Of a stretch of DNA of 64,000 nucleotides, positions 25,685-33,668 are shown piece after piece; the stretch's first letter is position 1, and each line of letters begins with the position of its first letter. Origin of the DNA: GWE2-40-63 sp041664345 (GTDB taxonomy: Bacteria > Bacteroidota > Bacteroidia > Bacteroidales > SZUA-534). Below the pieces are notes generated by a model. The model was not told the DNA's origin. It did no database searches and was given only the letters and a program-made list of their open reading frames with translations. The DNA lies in contig JBAYKX010000015.1 in NCBI GenBank assembly GCA_041664345.1, forward strand, positions 1-64,000, given 5' to 3'. The position numbers and the translations under genes were made by a program.

Positions 25685-26722
25685 TTAAGTTAATCTCACA
25701 GGGCCTAAACCCACTTTATCGTCAATCCATTGCCGGTTATAACAATGCGGCAATAGTTCGTTTTCAATGAATAGTTTAACGGGTACGGTATCTTTTTCAG
25801 GATAAATGAAATGTACATTGGCCCCGGCATCTAACGTAAAGCATACGGGTAATCCGGTTTCTTGTCTGAAATCTCGTATTTTGCCAATTATGGCTATTGT
25901 TTGAGGTTCCATTAAAATGAATGAAGGATTGCTGGTCATCATCATGGCATGAAGCGAAAGTGCTTCCCTTTCAATGAGCAGGGCAAAATCCAGTTGTTCC
26001 CCCTTTTGCATTATTCCCAGCATCAACTCTATGTTTTTGAACGATTCTTTGAATTTGGTGGCAGCAAACGGATGGTTTTCCATTAATTGATGGCCTACCG
26101 AACTGGAAACCTTTTTTTCTTTATGGGTTACTAAAAGAATTGCATCACGATACGATTTGAATATCGGATGAATTAAATCGTTAATATCAGTAGCATATTC
26201 ATCTGAAAACCGATTGTTTTCAGGCACGGCTCCCCAAACGGAATAACCACCATAAACACTTCGCGCTGCACTTCCCGATCCTAACCGGGCAATGAAAGAA
26301 GTTTTCTGCTGAAAATCGTTAAATTGGGTAATATTCCCTAATAATTTCTGCTCAATCACCACCAATCCCAACGCCAATGCACTCATGGAGCTGGCTGAAC
26401 TGGCTATTCCCGAGGAATGCGGAAAACTGTTGTAACTATCTATTTCTAAGCGCAATCCCTTTAGCGAAGGGATGTGTTTGATTGCCGAGTTGATGAACTT
26501 CGCCAAGCGGTCTTCAAACGGTTTGTTTTTATTCCCTTCAAAAGTCAGGGAAACATCCACACCATTATTATCGGCGCCTTCAATGACGGCAATGGTTGTT
26601 TCGGTAAAAGCTGCATCCAATGAAAAACTCAATGAAGGATTCATGGGAAGTTGATTCCCGGTTTTCCCCCAGTATTTTATTAGTGCAATATTCGATGGAC
26701 TGCGCCAGGATATTTTGTTCAT
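25685..26722 (-). CDS. mvaD: Diphosphomevalonate decarboxylase
   Basis: This 345-residue GHMP enzyme makes isopentenyl diphosphate from mevalonate 5-diphosphate by ATP-driven decarboxylation. The start SNIALIKYWGK is diagnostic for the family, as are the FPHSSGIASSASSMSAL ATP loop, the GSGSAARSVYGGYSVWG segment and the conserved acid in LDAGANVH. All expected regions are present. It lies downstream of the GYDIA kinase, after a 275-base gap full of palindromes and word repeats, on the same strand. Confidence 0.96.
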   Translation of the reverse strand: MNKISWRSPSNIALIKYWGKTGNQLPMNPSLSFSLDAAFTETTIAVIEGADNNGVDVSLTFEGNKNKPFEDRLAKFINSAIKHIPSLKGLRLEIDSYNSFPHSSGIASSASSMSALALGLVVIEQKLLGNITQFNDFQQKTSFIARLGSGSAARSVYGGYSVWGAVPENNRFSDEYATDINDLIHPIFKSYRDAILLVTHKEKKVSSSVGHQLMENHPFAATKFKESFKNIELMLGIMQKGEQLDFALLIEREALSLHAMMMTSNPSFILMEPQTIAIIGKIRDFRQETGLPVCFTLDAGANVHFIYPEKDTVPVKLFIENELLPHCYNRQWIDDKVGLGPVRLT

Positions 26723-26795
26723 GTTTGTAATTTATGGATTTTGGTTACTGGTTGCTGACTTTTATTTTACTATTTCCAATTGTCCTATCTATTTT

Positions 26796-26909
26796 GCGGT
26801 GCATGTTACAATGCCATTTCATAGAAACATGGTTGGATGCACCGCTTTTTATGTTTATCAATTATCACGGGGCGTTGCCCCGGGCTTTGTTCTTACGCCC
26901 CTTTGGGGC
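26796..26909. repeat. Compound palindromic element between mvaD and the GYDIA kinase
   Basis: Three hairpins occur in a row: GCGGTGCAT/ATGCACCGC (26796-26804 with 26837-26845), CGGGGCGTTGCCCCG (26868-26882) and GCCCCTTTGGGGC (26897-26909). The spacing and GC-rich palindromes in an AT-rich gap suggest a REP-like mobile element or a structured RNA segment in the operon transcript. Confidence 0.7.
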
Positions 26910-26912
26910 TTT

Positions 26913-27050
26913 TTCAACTTCCAACTTAGGTATTCTAACTTCCAACTTCTAACTTCCAACTTCCAACTTCCAACTTCTGACTTCTAACTTCTAACTTCTA
27001 ACTTCTAACTTCGGTCTTCTGACTTCTGTCTTCGGTCTTCGGTCTTCTAA
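26913..27050. repeat. AACTTC-word repeat tract reaching into a gene end
   Basis: About 18 copies of a 7-8 base word (AACTTCC, AACTTCT, GTCTTCG and close variants) run from the gap into the 3' end of the gene at 26998-27981. The last 13-15 codons of that gene are repeat-derived. Confidence 0.8.
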
Positions 27051-27981
27051 ATATCAAATCATCCAATCGCAAAAGCGTTGCATACCCTTTTTGTTCAAAG
27101 TACTGTTTTTGTTTTTCAAAAGATTGGGATGAAGCAGTCAAAATAAAGTCGCCACCCCAAGCGCCCAATGATTTTATGGCACCTTGAAAATCAGAAAATA
27201 ATTCATCCTTTACTGGTGTTTTATGTAGATAAGTTCCAATCAATTTTTCATGTTCCGTAATTAATTTCTGAAACTCATTGAGTTGAATGCAAGTCCTTAT
27301 TTTAATGGTAATATTATTTACAATCGGAATCAGTTGGTTGGCTATTGCTTGATTTGGGTTAAGACTGCTTATATGCTGTTCGGTGGGCATTTTTTTATTC
27401 AAATATACCAAGAATAACTGCGATAAATAGGGCGGATTAAATGCAATGGGTTCCGATAATGGTTTTTGATCCACTAGCTGGTAAATTATTGGCTCATTAG
27501 CACGGGCGCAGGCAATATCAAAACCCGAACCTTTTGAAACCATGCGGTTCAATTCAAAAGCATCCACCGGTGCCCATTGAGATATATTACTGATTAAAGT
27601 ACTGCTGGAACCGAATCCCCAGTTCATGTTGAATTGAACTTTTGCCACAGCCATTAATCCCTTGGAATTGCTCAAAAATGCTGGGTTCAATGTATTTACA
27701 GCCCTTAAAAGTCCTTGGATGTAGGTTGCTTTTTCCTTATCGGTGGTTTCCAGTATTTCGAAATTTTTCATATGAAAACGAGCCGTAAAAACCAACTTAT
27801 CTATTTCATATGTTTCCCAATTTATTTGATTAGTCTTTTGTTCGGTAATTGAAAGCGACTGGCCCAATGAGAGCGGAAGTGCCATTGCTTTTGCACCTTG
27901 CATCACCAAATATTCTCCGGTAAGGAGCAATTTTCCATGGCTATAAAAATATTGGGTATTATTATCAGTGGTCATATTCAA
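26998..27981 (-). CDS. GYDIA-family GHMP kinase, probable phosphomevalonate kinase
   Basis: This 327-residue GHMP-superfamily kinase has HGKLLLTGEYLVMQGA at the start, the ATP loop NWGFGSSSTL, and the family-naming segment GSGFDIACA at residues 151-159. The GYDIA group occurs in Bacteroidota beside mevalonate genes. Since the window has mevalonate kinase and the decarboxylase but no ordinary phosphomevalonate kinase, this is the likely enzyme for that step; this is an inference from context. It starts eight bases after the HMG-CoA reductase stop. The last 13-15 residues are encoded by a simple repeat tract and are probably a dispensable tail. Confidence 0.85.
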   Translation of the reverse strand: MNMTTDNNTQYFYSHGKLLLTGEYLVMQGAKAMALPLSLGQSLSITEQKTNQINWETYEIDKLVFTARFHMKNFEILETTDKEKATYIQGLLRAVNTLNPAFLSNSKGLMAVAKVQFNMNWGFGSSSTLISNISQWAPVDAFELNRMVSKGSGFDIACARANEPIIYQLVDQKPLSEPIAFNPPYLSQLFLVYLNKKMPTEQHISSLNPNQAIANQLIPIVNNITIKIRTCIQLNEFQKLITEHEKLIGTYLHKTPVKDELFSDFQGAIKSLGAWGGDFILTASSQSFEKQKQYFEQKGYATLLRLDDLIFRRPKTEDRSQKTEVRS

Positions 27982-27989
27982 AACAAGGA

Positions 27990-29288
27990 TTATGTAGTTG
28001 ATAAAAATTTTTCAACATCTGAAAAACTCACTGTTTTATCTTTGAAAAAATATTCTGCTTGTATGATTTGTTCACTGGAAGCTTTTAACTGCAGCAATAT
28101 ATTCGATAAGTGCATTTTCATGTGCCCTTTTTGGATGCCTGTGCTGGTGAGTGCCAACAAAGCCGAGAAATTGGAAGCCAATCCAGTAACGACCATTAGT
28201 TGCATCAATTCTGTTGCATTTGGGTTGCCAAGTATTTCCATGGCTAATTTCGACATTGGGTGCAAGTTGGTAATGCCACCCACGGTTCCTACTGCCAATG
28301 GCAATTCCAGTTCCATTGAAAAAATACTGTTTTCAATTTTGGCGGTACTTAACGATGTGTATTTTCCATTTCGTGCAGCATAGGCATGGCCTCCGGCTTC
28401 AAGGGCACGCCAGTCGTTTCCGGTGGCAATTGCTAGCGCATCAATGCCATTGTAAATGCCTTTGTTGTGGGTTACTGCCCGGTCTACATTAATCTGGGCA
28501 ATTTGAACTGCCTGAACCATCCTTTCTGCCAGATTATTTGTACCTAGATTTTTCCCATATGAATTTAACGCATCTACCGGACAGGAAACAGAAGCCACGG
28601 CTTTGCAATGCGGAGTGTAATTCGATAAAATGGCCATATTTATATCCATAAGTGATGCATCCATTTCTGAGTCGCAGGATGCAAATTGATTCAGAGCTTT
28701 CTTCATTGCTTCTAAACAGGAATTGATAAAGTTGGCCCCCATGGCATCAACCGTTTCAAAACTCACATTTAGCTGATAGTAATAGGGAAGATCAGTTGTT
28801 AAATCATCGAGCGCAATTGAAGTAATGCCGCCGCCTCTTTTAGCCATTTGATTTGAAATGGGGTTTACCCGTAACATGATAAAGTCCTTGATGTCTGGGA
28901 GTTTCCTTTCAAGCAATGATTTTTCCCCTTTCCAGAAAAAATGGACTTGCCCTTTCTTTTCCGTTCCTGTAACTATTGCATGGAAACCCCCAAAATCGGC
29001 CCAAAAGCGGGCTGCTTTGGCAATGGCAGCCACAACAGAACTCTCTTCGGTTACCAGAGGAACAAAATAGTGTTTTCCGTTTATCCAAATGTTTGGGGCA
29101 ATGCCCATTGGCAAAGTAAAATGCGATACCATGTTTTCGCTCAGTTGGTCAATTAAGTTGGCAATGGCATCGTTTGATAGCAATGCTTGCGCCAACAGGT
29201 TTTTTGAATCATTGCCCAATGGGAGCAGAGCAATTTTCTCTTCCCTCGAAAGTTTTGAAAATCCGGAATGAATTGGCAATTGGCTCAT
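27990..29288 (-). CDS. mvaA: Hydroxymethylglutaryl-CoA reductase, class II
   Basis: The 432-residue enzyme interconverts HMG-CoA and mevalonate. It starts with the class II motif SGFSKLSREEKI, and has ENMVSHFTLPMGIAPN, the VEESSVVAA-like stretch TEESSVVAAIAK, an AVTHNKGIYNGIDAL segment with the catalytic lysine region, and a late histidine-containing HMKMHL. No N-terminal membrane anchor is present, as expected for class II. In this operon it would use HMG-CoA made by the upstream leucine-degradation enzymes; class II enzymes can run either way, so the direction is inferred from the neighbouring kinases and decarboxylase. Confidence 0.96.
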   Translation of the reverse strand: MSQLPIHSGFSKLSREEKIALLPLGNDSKNLLAQALLSNDAIANLIDQLSENMVSHFTLPMGIAPNIWINGKHYFVPLVTEESSVVAAIAKAARFWADFGGFHAIVTGTEKKGQVHFFWKGEKSLLERKLPDIKDFIMLRVNPISNQMAKRGGGITSIALDDLTTDLPYYYQLNVSFETVDAMGANFINSCLEAMKKALNQFASCDSEMDASLMDINMAILSNYTPHCKAVASVSCPVDALNSYGKNLGTNNLAERMVQAVQIAQINVDRAVTHNKGIYNGIDALAIATGNDWRALEAGGHAYAARNGKYTSLSTAKIENSIFSMELELPLAVGTVGGITNLHPMSKLAMEILGNPNATELMQLMVVTGLASNFSALLALTSTGIQKGHMKMHLSNILLQLKASSEQIIQAEYFFKDKTVSFSDVEKFLSTT

Positions 29289-29289
29289 A

Positions 29290-29455
29290 GTATTTTAGTA
29301 TCAAGATATGAGATATGAGATGTGAGACATGAGATTAGAGACTAGAAACTAGAAACAAGTTACCAGCAACCAGTAACCCCGTAACCCTTCAACCTTGCAA
29401 CCTTGCAACCATGCAACCATGAAACCCTGCAACACTTTATAACAAAACGTCATTG
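29290..29455. repeat. Short-word repeats between mvaA and the acyl-CoA dehydrogenase
   Basis: The 175-base gap is built of words: ATATGAGATATGAGATGTGAGACATGAGATTAGAG, then ACTAGAA units, CAACCAGTAACCC, and ACCTTGCAACC/ACCATGCAACC runs. Its GAGATATGAGA part is nearly the reverse complement of the tract at 41160-41235. It has no coding sense. Confidence 0.75.
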
Positions 29456-29463
29456 GCTCATAG

Positions 29464-30615
29464 TTATTCATTTAATACACTTCGCGAAATTACCAACCGC
29501 AATATCTCAGAGGTTCCTTCCCCAATTTGGAGCAAGCGCTGGTCGCGGTAAAAGCGGGCAATGGGATTCGATTCCATTAACCCGGCGCCACCAAATATCT
29601 GAACCGCCTCATCGGCTACTTCGCGGGCAATTTCGCTGGCGTACAGTTTGGCCATAGCCGACTGCGTTCCATAAGGCATCCCTTGGTCTTTTATCCAGCA
29701 GGCGTTGTATAAGGTGTTGCGGGCATTTTCAATTTTAACGGCCATGTCGGCCAGTTTAAAGGCTATTGCCTGTAAATGGGCAATGGGTTTGCCAAACTGT
29801 TGGCGGGTTAAGGCATATTCACGGGCCATTTCAAAGGCACCTTGCGCCAAACCAACACCCATGGCCGCAATGGATAACCTTCCGGCGTCAATGGTTTTAA
29901 GAATTATTTTTAATCCGTCGCCTCGGTTCCCAAGTAGGTATTCTTCGGGAACTTCACAATTATTGAAAAACAATTCACCGTTATCGGCGGCACGCCATAC
30001 CAGTTTATCGGTCATAACTTTACGCTCAAATCCTTTGGTGGGATAGGGAAGCAGGATAGCCGAGAATTCCAATTTACCATCTTTTTCACCTGTTTTGGCG
30101 GCCACCGTAATCCCTTTGGAAAGGTTTGAAGCGGCATTGGTAATGTATAATTTACTTCCGTTTATAATCCATTTTCCATTTTTCAAATCAGCGGTTGTTT
30201 CAACGGCTTTTGCATCACTACCGGCATTGATTTCGGTTAAACCCATGGCCCAAAGGGCTTTCCCGGTGCACCAACTGGGCAGCCATTGCATTTTCTGTTC
30301 TTCGGTGCCAAAGTTTAATACCGGGCCCATTCCCAAACTATTGTGTGCGGCCAATGTAGCCGCCATAGAACTGTCAACACGGGCCAGATCTTCAACCGCA
30401 ATAATGTACGAAAGGGTATCGGTTCCCAAACCACCGTATTGCTTCGGAATATACATCCCAAAAACACCGGTTTCTTCACCCAATTGTTCAATTAAATGAG
30501 ATGGGAAAATCGATTTACGATCGAATTCGCCTATGACGGGTTTAATTTTTTCCTCAGCAAATTTGCGGACTTTTTGTCGCCATTCGTTATGATGTTCTTT
30601 AAGTAGCGCGTTCAT
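29464..30615 (-). CDS. Acyl-CoA dehydrogenase
   Basis: This 383-residue flavoenzyme introduces a double bond in acyl-CoA. The family hallmarks are present: the FAD-binding WAMGLTEINAGSDA segment, YITNA, the FGKPIAHLQAI segment and FGGAGLMESNPIARFYRD. Its catalytic base appears to be Glu366 in QIGEGTSEI, as in short-chain enzymes; the helix-G position where isovaleryl-CoA dehydrogenase has glutamate is glycine here (IDAGR). So although the operon suggests isovaleryl-CoA oxidation, the active site looks short-chain or methyl-branched type. The gene is 28 bases downstream of the carboxylase alpha-subunit gene. Confidence 0.9.
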   Translation of the reverse strand: MNALLKEHHNEWRQKVRKFAEEKIKPVIGEFDRKSIFPSHLIEQLGEETGVFGMYIPKQYGGLGTDTLSYIIAVEDLARVDSSMAATLAAHNSLGMGPVLNFGTEEQKMQWLPSWCTGKALWAMGLTEINAGSDAKAVETTADLKNGKWIINGSKLYITNAASNLSKGITVAAKTGEKDGKLEFSAILLPYPTKGFERKVMTDKLVWRAADNGELFFNNCEVPEEYLLGNRGDGLKIILKTIDAGRLSIAAMGVGLAQGAFEMAREYALTRQQFGKPIAHLQAIAFKLADMAVKIENARNTLYNACWIKDQGMPYGTQSAMAKLYASEIAREVADEAVQIFGGAGLMESNPIARFYRDQRLLQIGEGTSEILRLVISRSVLNE

Positions 30616-30643
30616 TTCTATTCTTAAAAGTTATGTTTTTATG

Positions 30644-32617
30644 TTAATTAATAAAACTCACCAATAACTGATTCTCTTTGACTCCATGGCTCAGTTCTAT
30701 CCAAATTTTTTCCACAATTCCGCTCGATGCACAGGAAATGTTATTTTCGGTTTTCATCGATTCTATCGTTAATATGGTGGTTCCTTGCTCTACCTTCTGC
30801 CCAGCACTAACATGCACCGCAGATATTTTTCCATGCAGAGGCGATACCAAATTAAAGTTTCCGCCCACCAACTCATTTGCCTTCTTTTTCACAATTTTTG
30901 CATAGTCAATTTGGTGTTGGCTTAAAACCTTAAAAAGGAAGCCTTCATGTTGAATCCAAATGGAGTCGGAGCCTTTTGAAAAAAACAGTTTGTGTTCAAT
31001 TCCATCAATCGCAACATGAATTTCGTTTGTATTCAAATATTTTATAAAAACATCAAATTTGGTACTGCCCCAAATGATTTCATAACTCAAGTTGGTTCTG
31101 TTGACTAGGAACTCATGTAAAAATCCGTCAATAATTATTGTTTGCTTTGAAACGGTACTCAGATGCCTAATTTTTTCCCAAATTGACACCCCATTTCTGG
31201 TGTTTATAACACACATGGAGGCTATATACCCGATGATAGGCAGAATTGGGTTAATCGAATTCTTGTGACTATTCAATTCACCCTTAAATACTTCCAAATT
31301 TTGTTGCAAGTATTTAGTATGAATCCTGTTTGAATGAATGTCGGGGTGCCTTAACAGCAAGGAGAGATATTTGGTATTGGAATCAACCCCGTGCACGATT
31401 GTTTCATCAAGTACCTTCGATAATTGACTCAATGCTTCATTGCGGGTGGCTTTATGAACAATTACTTTGCTGATTAATCCATCGAAGGAAACCGAAATAT
31501 CAGCCCATCCGCTATAAGTGGATTCTATACGGGCATTTAATCGATTCGGAAATTGGAGCAAATGCATGTAACCGGCCGAAGGTTTAAATCCTTTTTCGGG
31601 GTTTTCGGCGTAAATGCGGGCTTCAACAGCCCATCCATCTATTTTAATATCTTTTTGTCTTAAATTGATTTCCAAGTTTTGACAAATCCGTATCTGTTGC
31701 TCTACCAAATCAATGCCAGTAACCATTTCCGTTACCGGATGCTCAACCTGGATGCGGGTGTTCATTTCCAGAAAATAGAATTGTTCGTTGGCCCAAAGGA
31801 ACTCGATGGTTCCCACGTTGTTATAGTTTGCGGCTTTTGCCAACTGAACAGCAGCGTTGCAAATTGAATTCCGCTGTAACTTCGATAAGGTGGGTGATGG
31901 AGCCTCTTCAATTATTTTTTGGTAATTACGCTGCATGGTGCATTCCCGTTCAAACAGATGCAAAAAATTGCCGAAGTTATCGCCCAATATTTGAACCTCA
32001 ATATGGCGGGTATTCTCAAAATATTGTTCCACGTAAACCGTTCCGTTTCCAAACCACGACAATGCTTCCCGTTGAGCTGCAATAATATTCTCAGATAAAT
32101 CTTTAGCTGAATAAACAATGTGCATTCCTTTGCCACCACCACCTGCACAGGCTTTTATTATTACGGGGTAAGATAATTCGTCGGCTTTTTTTATGAGTTC
32201 TTCAACCGTACCTTCCAACCCAAAAGGCACCGGCAACCCATTTTCAACGGCAAATTTTCGAGCGGTAAGCTTATTGCCCATCAATTCAATAACTTCGGGT
32301 TTTGGACCAACAAAAGTAATCCCGTTAAGGGCACACATTCTTGCAAATTCAGCGTTTTCCGATAAAAAACCGTATCCCGGATGTACAGCATCGCATGCAT
32401 ATTGTTTTGCAAGGGCAATTATTTTTGATGGATTTAAATAGGTATCCTTAAGCTGGATACCCTCTAAAAAAGCGGATTCACTAGCTTCCGCAATCCAGGC
32501 TGCATTAGGTTCTTCAGAAGTGTATATTCCAACCGTGGTTATTCCCATTTTATGTGCGGTTCTTATAATTCTGTGCACGATTTCACCCCGGTTGGCAATT
32601 AATATTTTCGATATCAT
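30644..32617 (-). CDS. liuD: Biotin-dependent acyl-CoA carboxylase alpha subunit, probably 3-methylcrotonyl-CoA carboxylase
   Basis: A 657-residue protein with an N-terminal biotin carboxylase (IANRGEIVHRIIRTA start, ATP-grasp KACAGGGGKGMH, catalytic EMNTRIQVEHPVTE), a linker/BT region, and a C-terminal biotinyl domain with the biotin lysine 622 in ESMKTEN. The biotin motif is ESMKT rather than the usual AMKM form. It pairs with the carboxyltransferase encoded 1 kb upstream (33669-35237), whose sequence is of the methylcrotonyl type. The enoyl-CoA hydratase gene lies between, 32 bases before its start. Confidence 0.88.
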   Translation of the reverse strand: MISKILIANRGEIVHRIIRTAHKMGITTVGIYTSEEPNAAWIAEASESAFLEGIQLKDTYLNPSKIIALAKQYACDAVHPGYGFLSENAEFARMCALNGITFVGPKPEVIELMGNKLTARKFAVENGLPVPFGLEGTVEELIKKADELSYPVIIKACAGGGGKGMHIVYSAKDLSENIIAAQREALSWFGNGTVYVEQYFENTRHIEVQILGDNFGNFLHLFERECTMQRNYQKIIEEAPSPTLSKLQRNSICNAAVQLAKAANYNNVGTIEFLWANEQFYFLEMNTRIQVEHPVTEMVTGIDLVEQQIRICQNLEINLRQKDIKIDGWAVEARIYAENPEKGFKPSAGYMHLLQFPNRLNARIESTYSGWADISVSFDGLISKVIVHKATRNEALSQLSKVLDETIVHGVDSNTKYLSLLLRHPDIHSNRIHTKYLQQNLEVFKGELNSHKNSINPILPIIGYIASMCVINTRNGVSIWEKIRHLSTVSKQTIIIDGFLHEFLVNRTNLSYEIIWGSTKFDVFIKYLNTNEIHVAIDGIEHKLFFSKGSDSIWIQHEGFLFKVLSQHQIDYAKIVKKKANELVGGNFNLVSPLHGKISAVHVSAGQKVEQGTTILTIESMKTENNISCASSGIVEKIWIELSHGVKENQLLVSFIN

Positions 32618-32649
32618 ATTTTCATTGTTTCATCTATCTTTTGCATTTT

Positions 32650-33417
32650 TCATTTTGACGGATTGGTAAAGGCATCAATTTGCTTTTGTGCCAATTCGGT
32701 TCCCAGCGCATCCGAAAGGGATTTGGCGGTATATTCCGAAAGATCTTCGTTAATTTCTTTATTTACAACATTGAATAGGAATTTTTTTAGCATCCTCCGT
32801 GTCTGTTTATCGGAGCGTTGTATATTTTCAATCAAACGATTCTCAATTTCATCCAATTTATCCAATGAACCAATTTTATCGGCTAGCCCGTAAGCCAAGG
32901 CCAATTGTGCATTAAATGCTTCGGCGGAAAGCATGAGCGATTTGCTCCGCTTGAATCCCATCCGTTTTATTAAATAGGGAGCTATGGAGGCTGGAATTAC
33001 TCCAATCAAAACCTCGCTAAGCCGCAAATGGCTGTTTTGTTCCAAAATGACAAAATCGCTCACAGCCAGCAAACCCAGCGCACCACCGTATAAAAAGCCA
33101 TGTCCAACGGTAATGGTAGTTTGTGGCAGGTGGTTCCAAGTACGTAAAAAAATAGGAAGGGCTTTCAATATTTGAACTCGTTCATTTTCAGGCAAAGCAA
33201 TGGCCTGCTTAAACCATTCCAAATCGGCACCGGCACAAAAACAATCGCCTCTTCCTTTAAGGATAACAATATCGGTGCTTTCGTCGTTTTGTAAATCCTG
33301 CGCAAGTCGCATCAATCCTCCAATCATAGCGGCGTTCAGCGCATTTTTCTTTTGCGGTCTGTTCAACCAAACAGTCAAAATACTGCCGTTCTTTTCCAAT
33401 TGAATGAATTCCGTCAT
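32650..33417 (-). CDS. liuC: Enoyl-CoA hydratase, probable 3-methylglutaconyl-CoA hydratase
   Basis: This 255-residue crotonase-fold enzyme starts WLNRPQKKNALNAA and has CAGADLEWF (first oxyanion motif) and GGALGLLAVSDFV (second). These are the standard catalytic surroundings of the family; the two acid positions typical of hydratases are partly replaced (Glu in SEVLIGVIPA is present). Placement between the two methylcrotonyl-CoA carboxylase subunits points to the next step, hydration of 3-methylglutaconyl-CoA to HMG-CoA. A general hydratase or isomerase cannot be ruled out by sequence. Confidence 0.8.
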   Translation of the reverse strand: MTEFIQLEKNGSILTVWLNRPQKKNALNAAMIGGLMRLAQDLQNDESTDIVILKGRGDCFCAGADLEWFKQAIALPENERVQILKALPIFLRTWNHLPQTTITVGHGFLYGGALGLLAVSDFVILEQNSHLRLSEVLIGVIPASIAPYLIKRMGFKRSKSLMLSAEAFNAQLALAYGLADKIGSLDKLDEIENRLIENIQRSDKQTRRMLKKFLFNVVNKEINEDLSEYTAKSLSDALGTELAQKQIDAFTNPSK

Positions 33418-33499
33418 ATCGATTGTTTTTATGTTGACTAATTACGTAATTCTTTTTAACAGTTAATATCCTTTATTGTTGTTCACAATCTTACCCAAA

Positions 33500-33667
33500 T
33501 TGAGCGATTCTCTATCGCGAATCTGCTTAATCGACTGAGGAATTGTAAGTTTTCACTAATTTTCACTTCACTCAATTAGTGAAACCCAACAATTCCTTTG
33601 TCGGGGTTATACCTAAGTAAAGCGCTTTTTCCCCCGAAGACTCGGGGTCAAATCGCTCAACTTAGGT
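33500..33667. repeat. Nested hairpin element between liuB and liuC
   Basis: Several perfect inverted repeats nest here: AGGAATTGT/ACAATTCCT (33538-33546 with 33589-33597), inside it TTCACTAATT/AATTAGTGAA (33552-33561 with 33574-33583), then ACCTAAGT/ACTTAGGT (33611-33618 with 33660-33667) enclosing the hairpin CCCCGA/TCGGGG (33632-33637 with 33642-33647). TTGAGCGATT at 33500-33509 is repeated inverted at 33650-33659. It has no coding sequence. Confidence 0.75.
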
Positions 33668-33668
33668 C

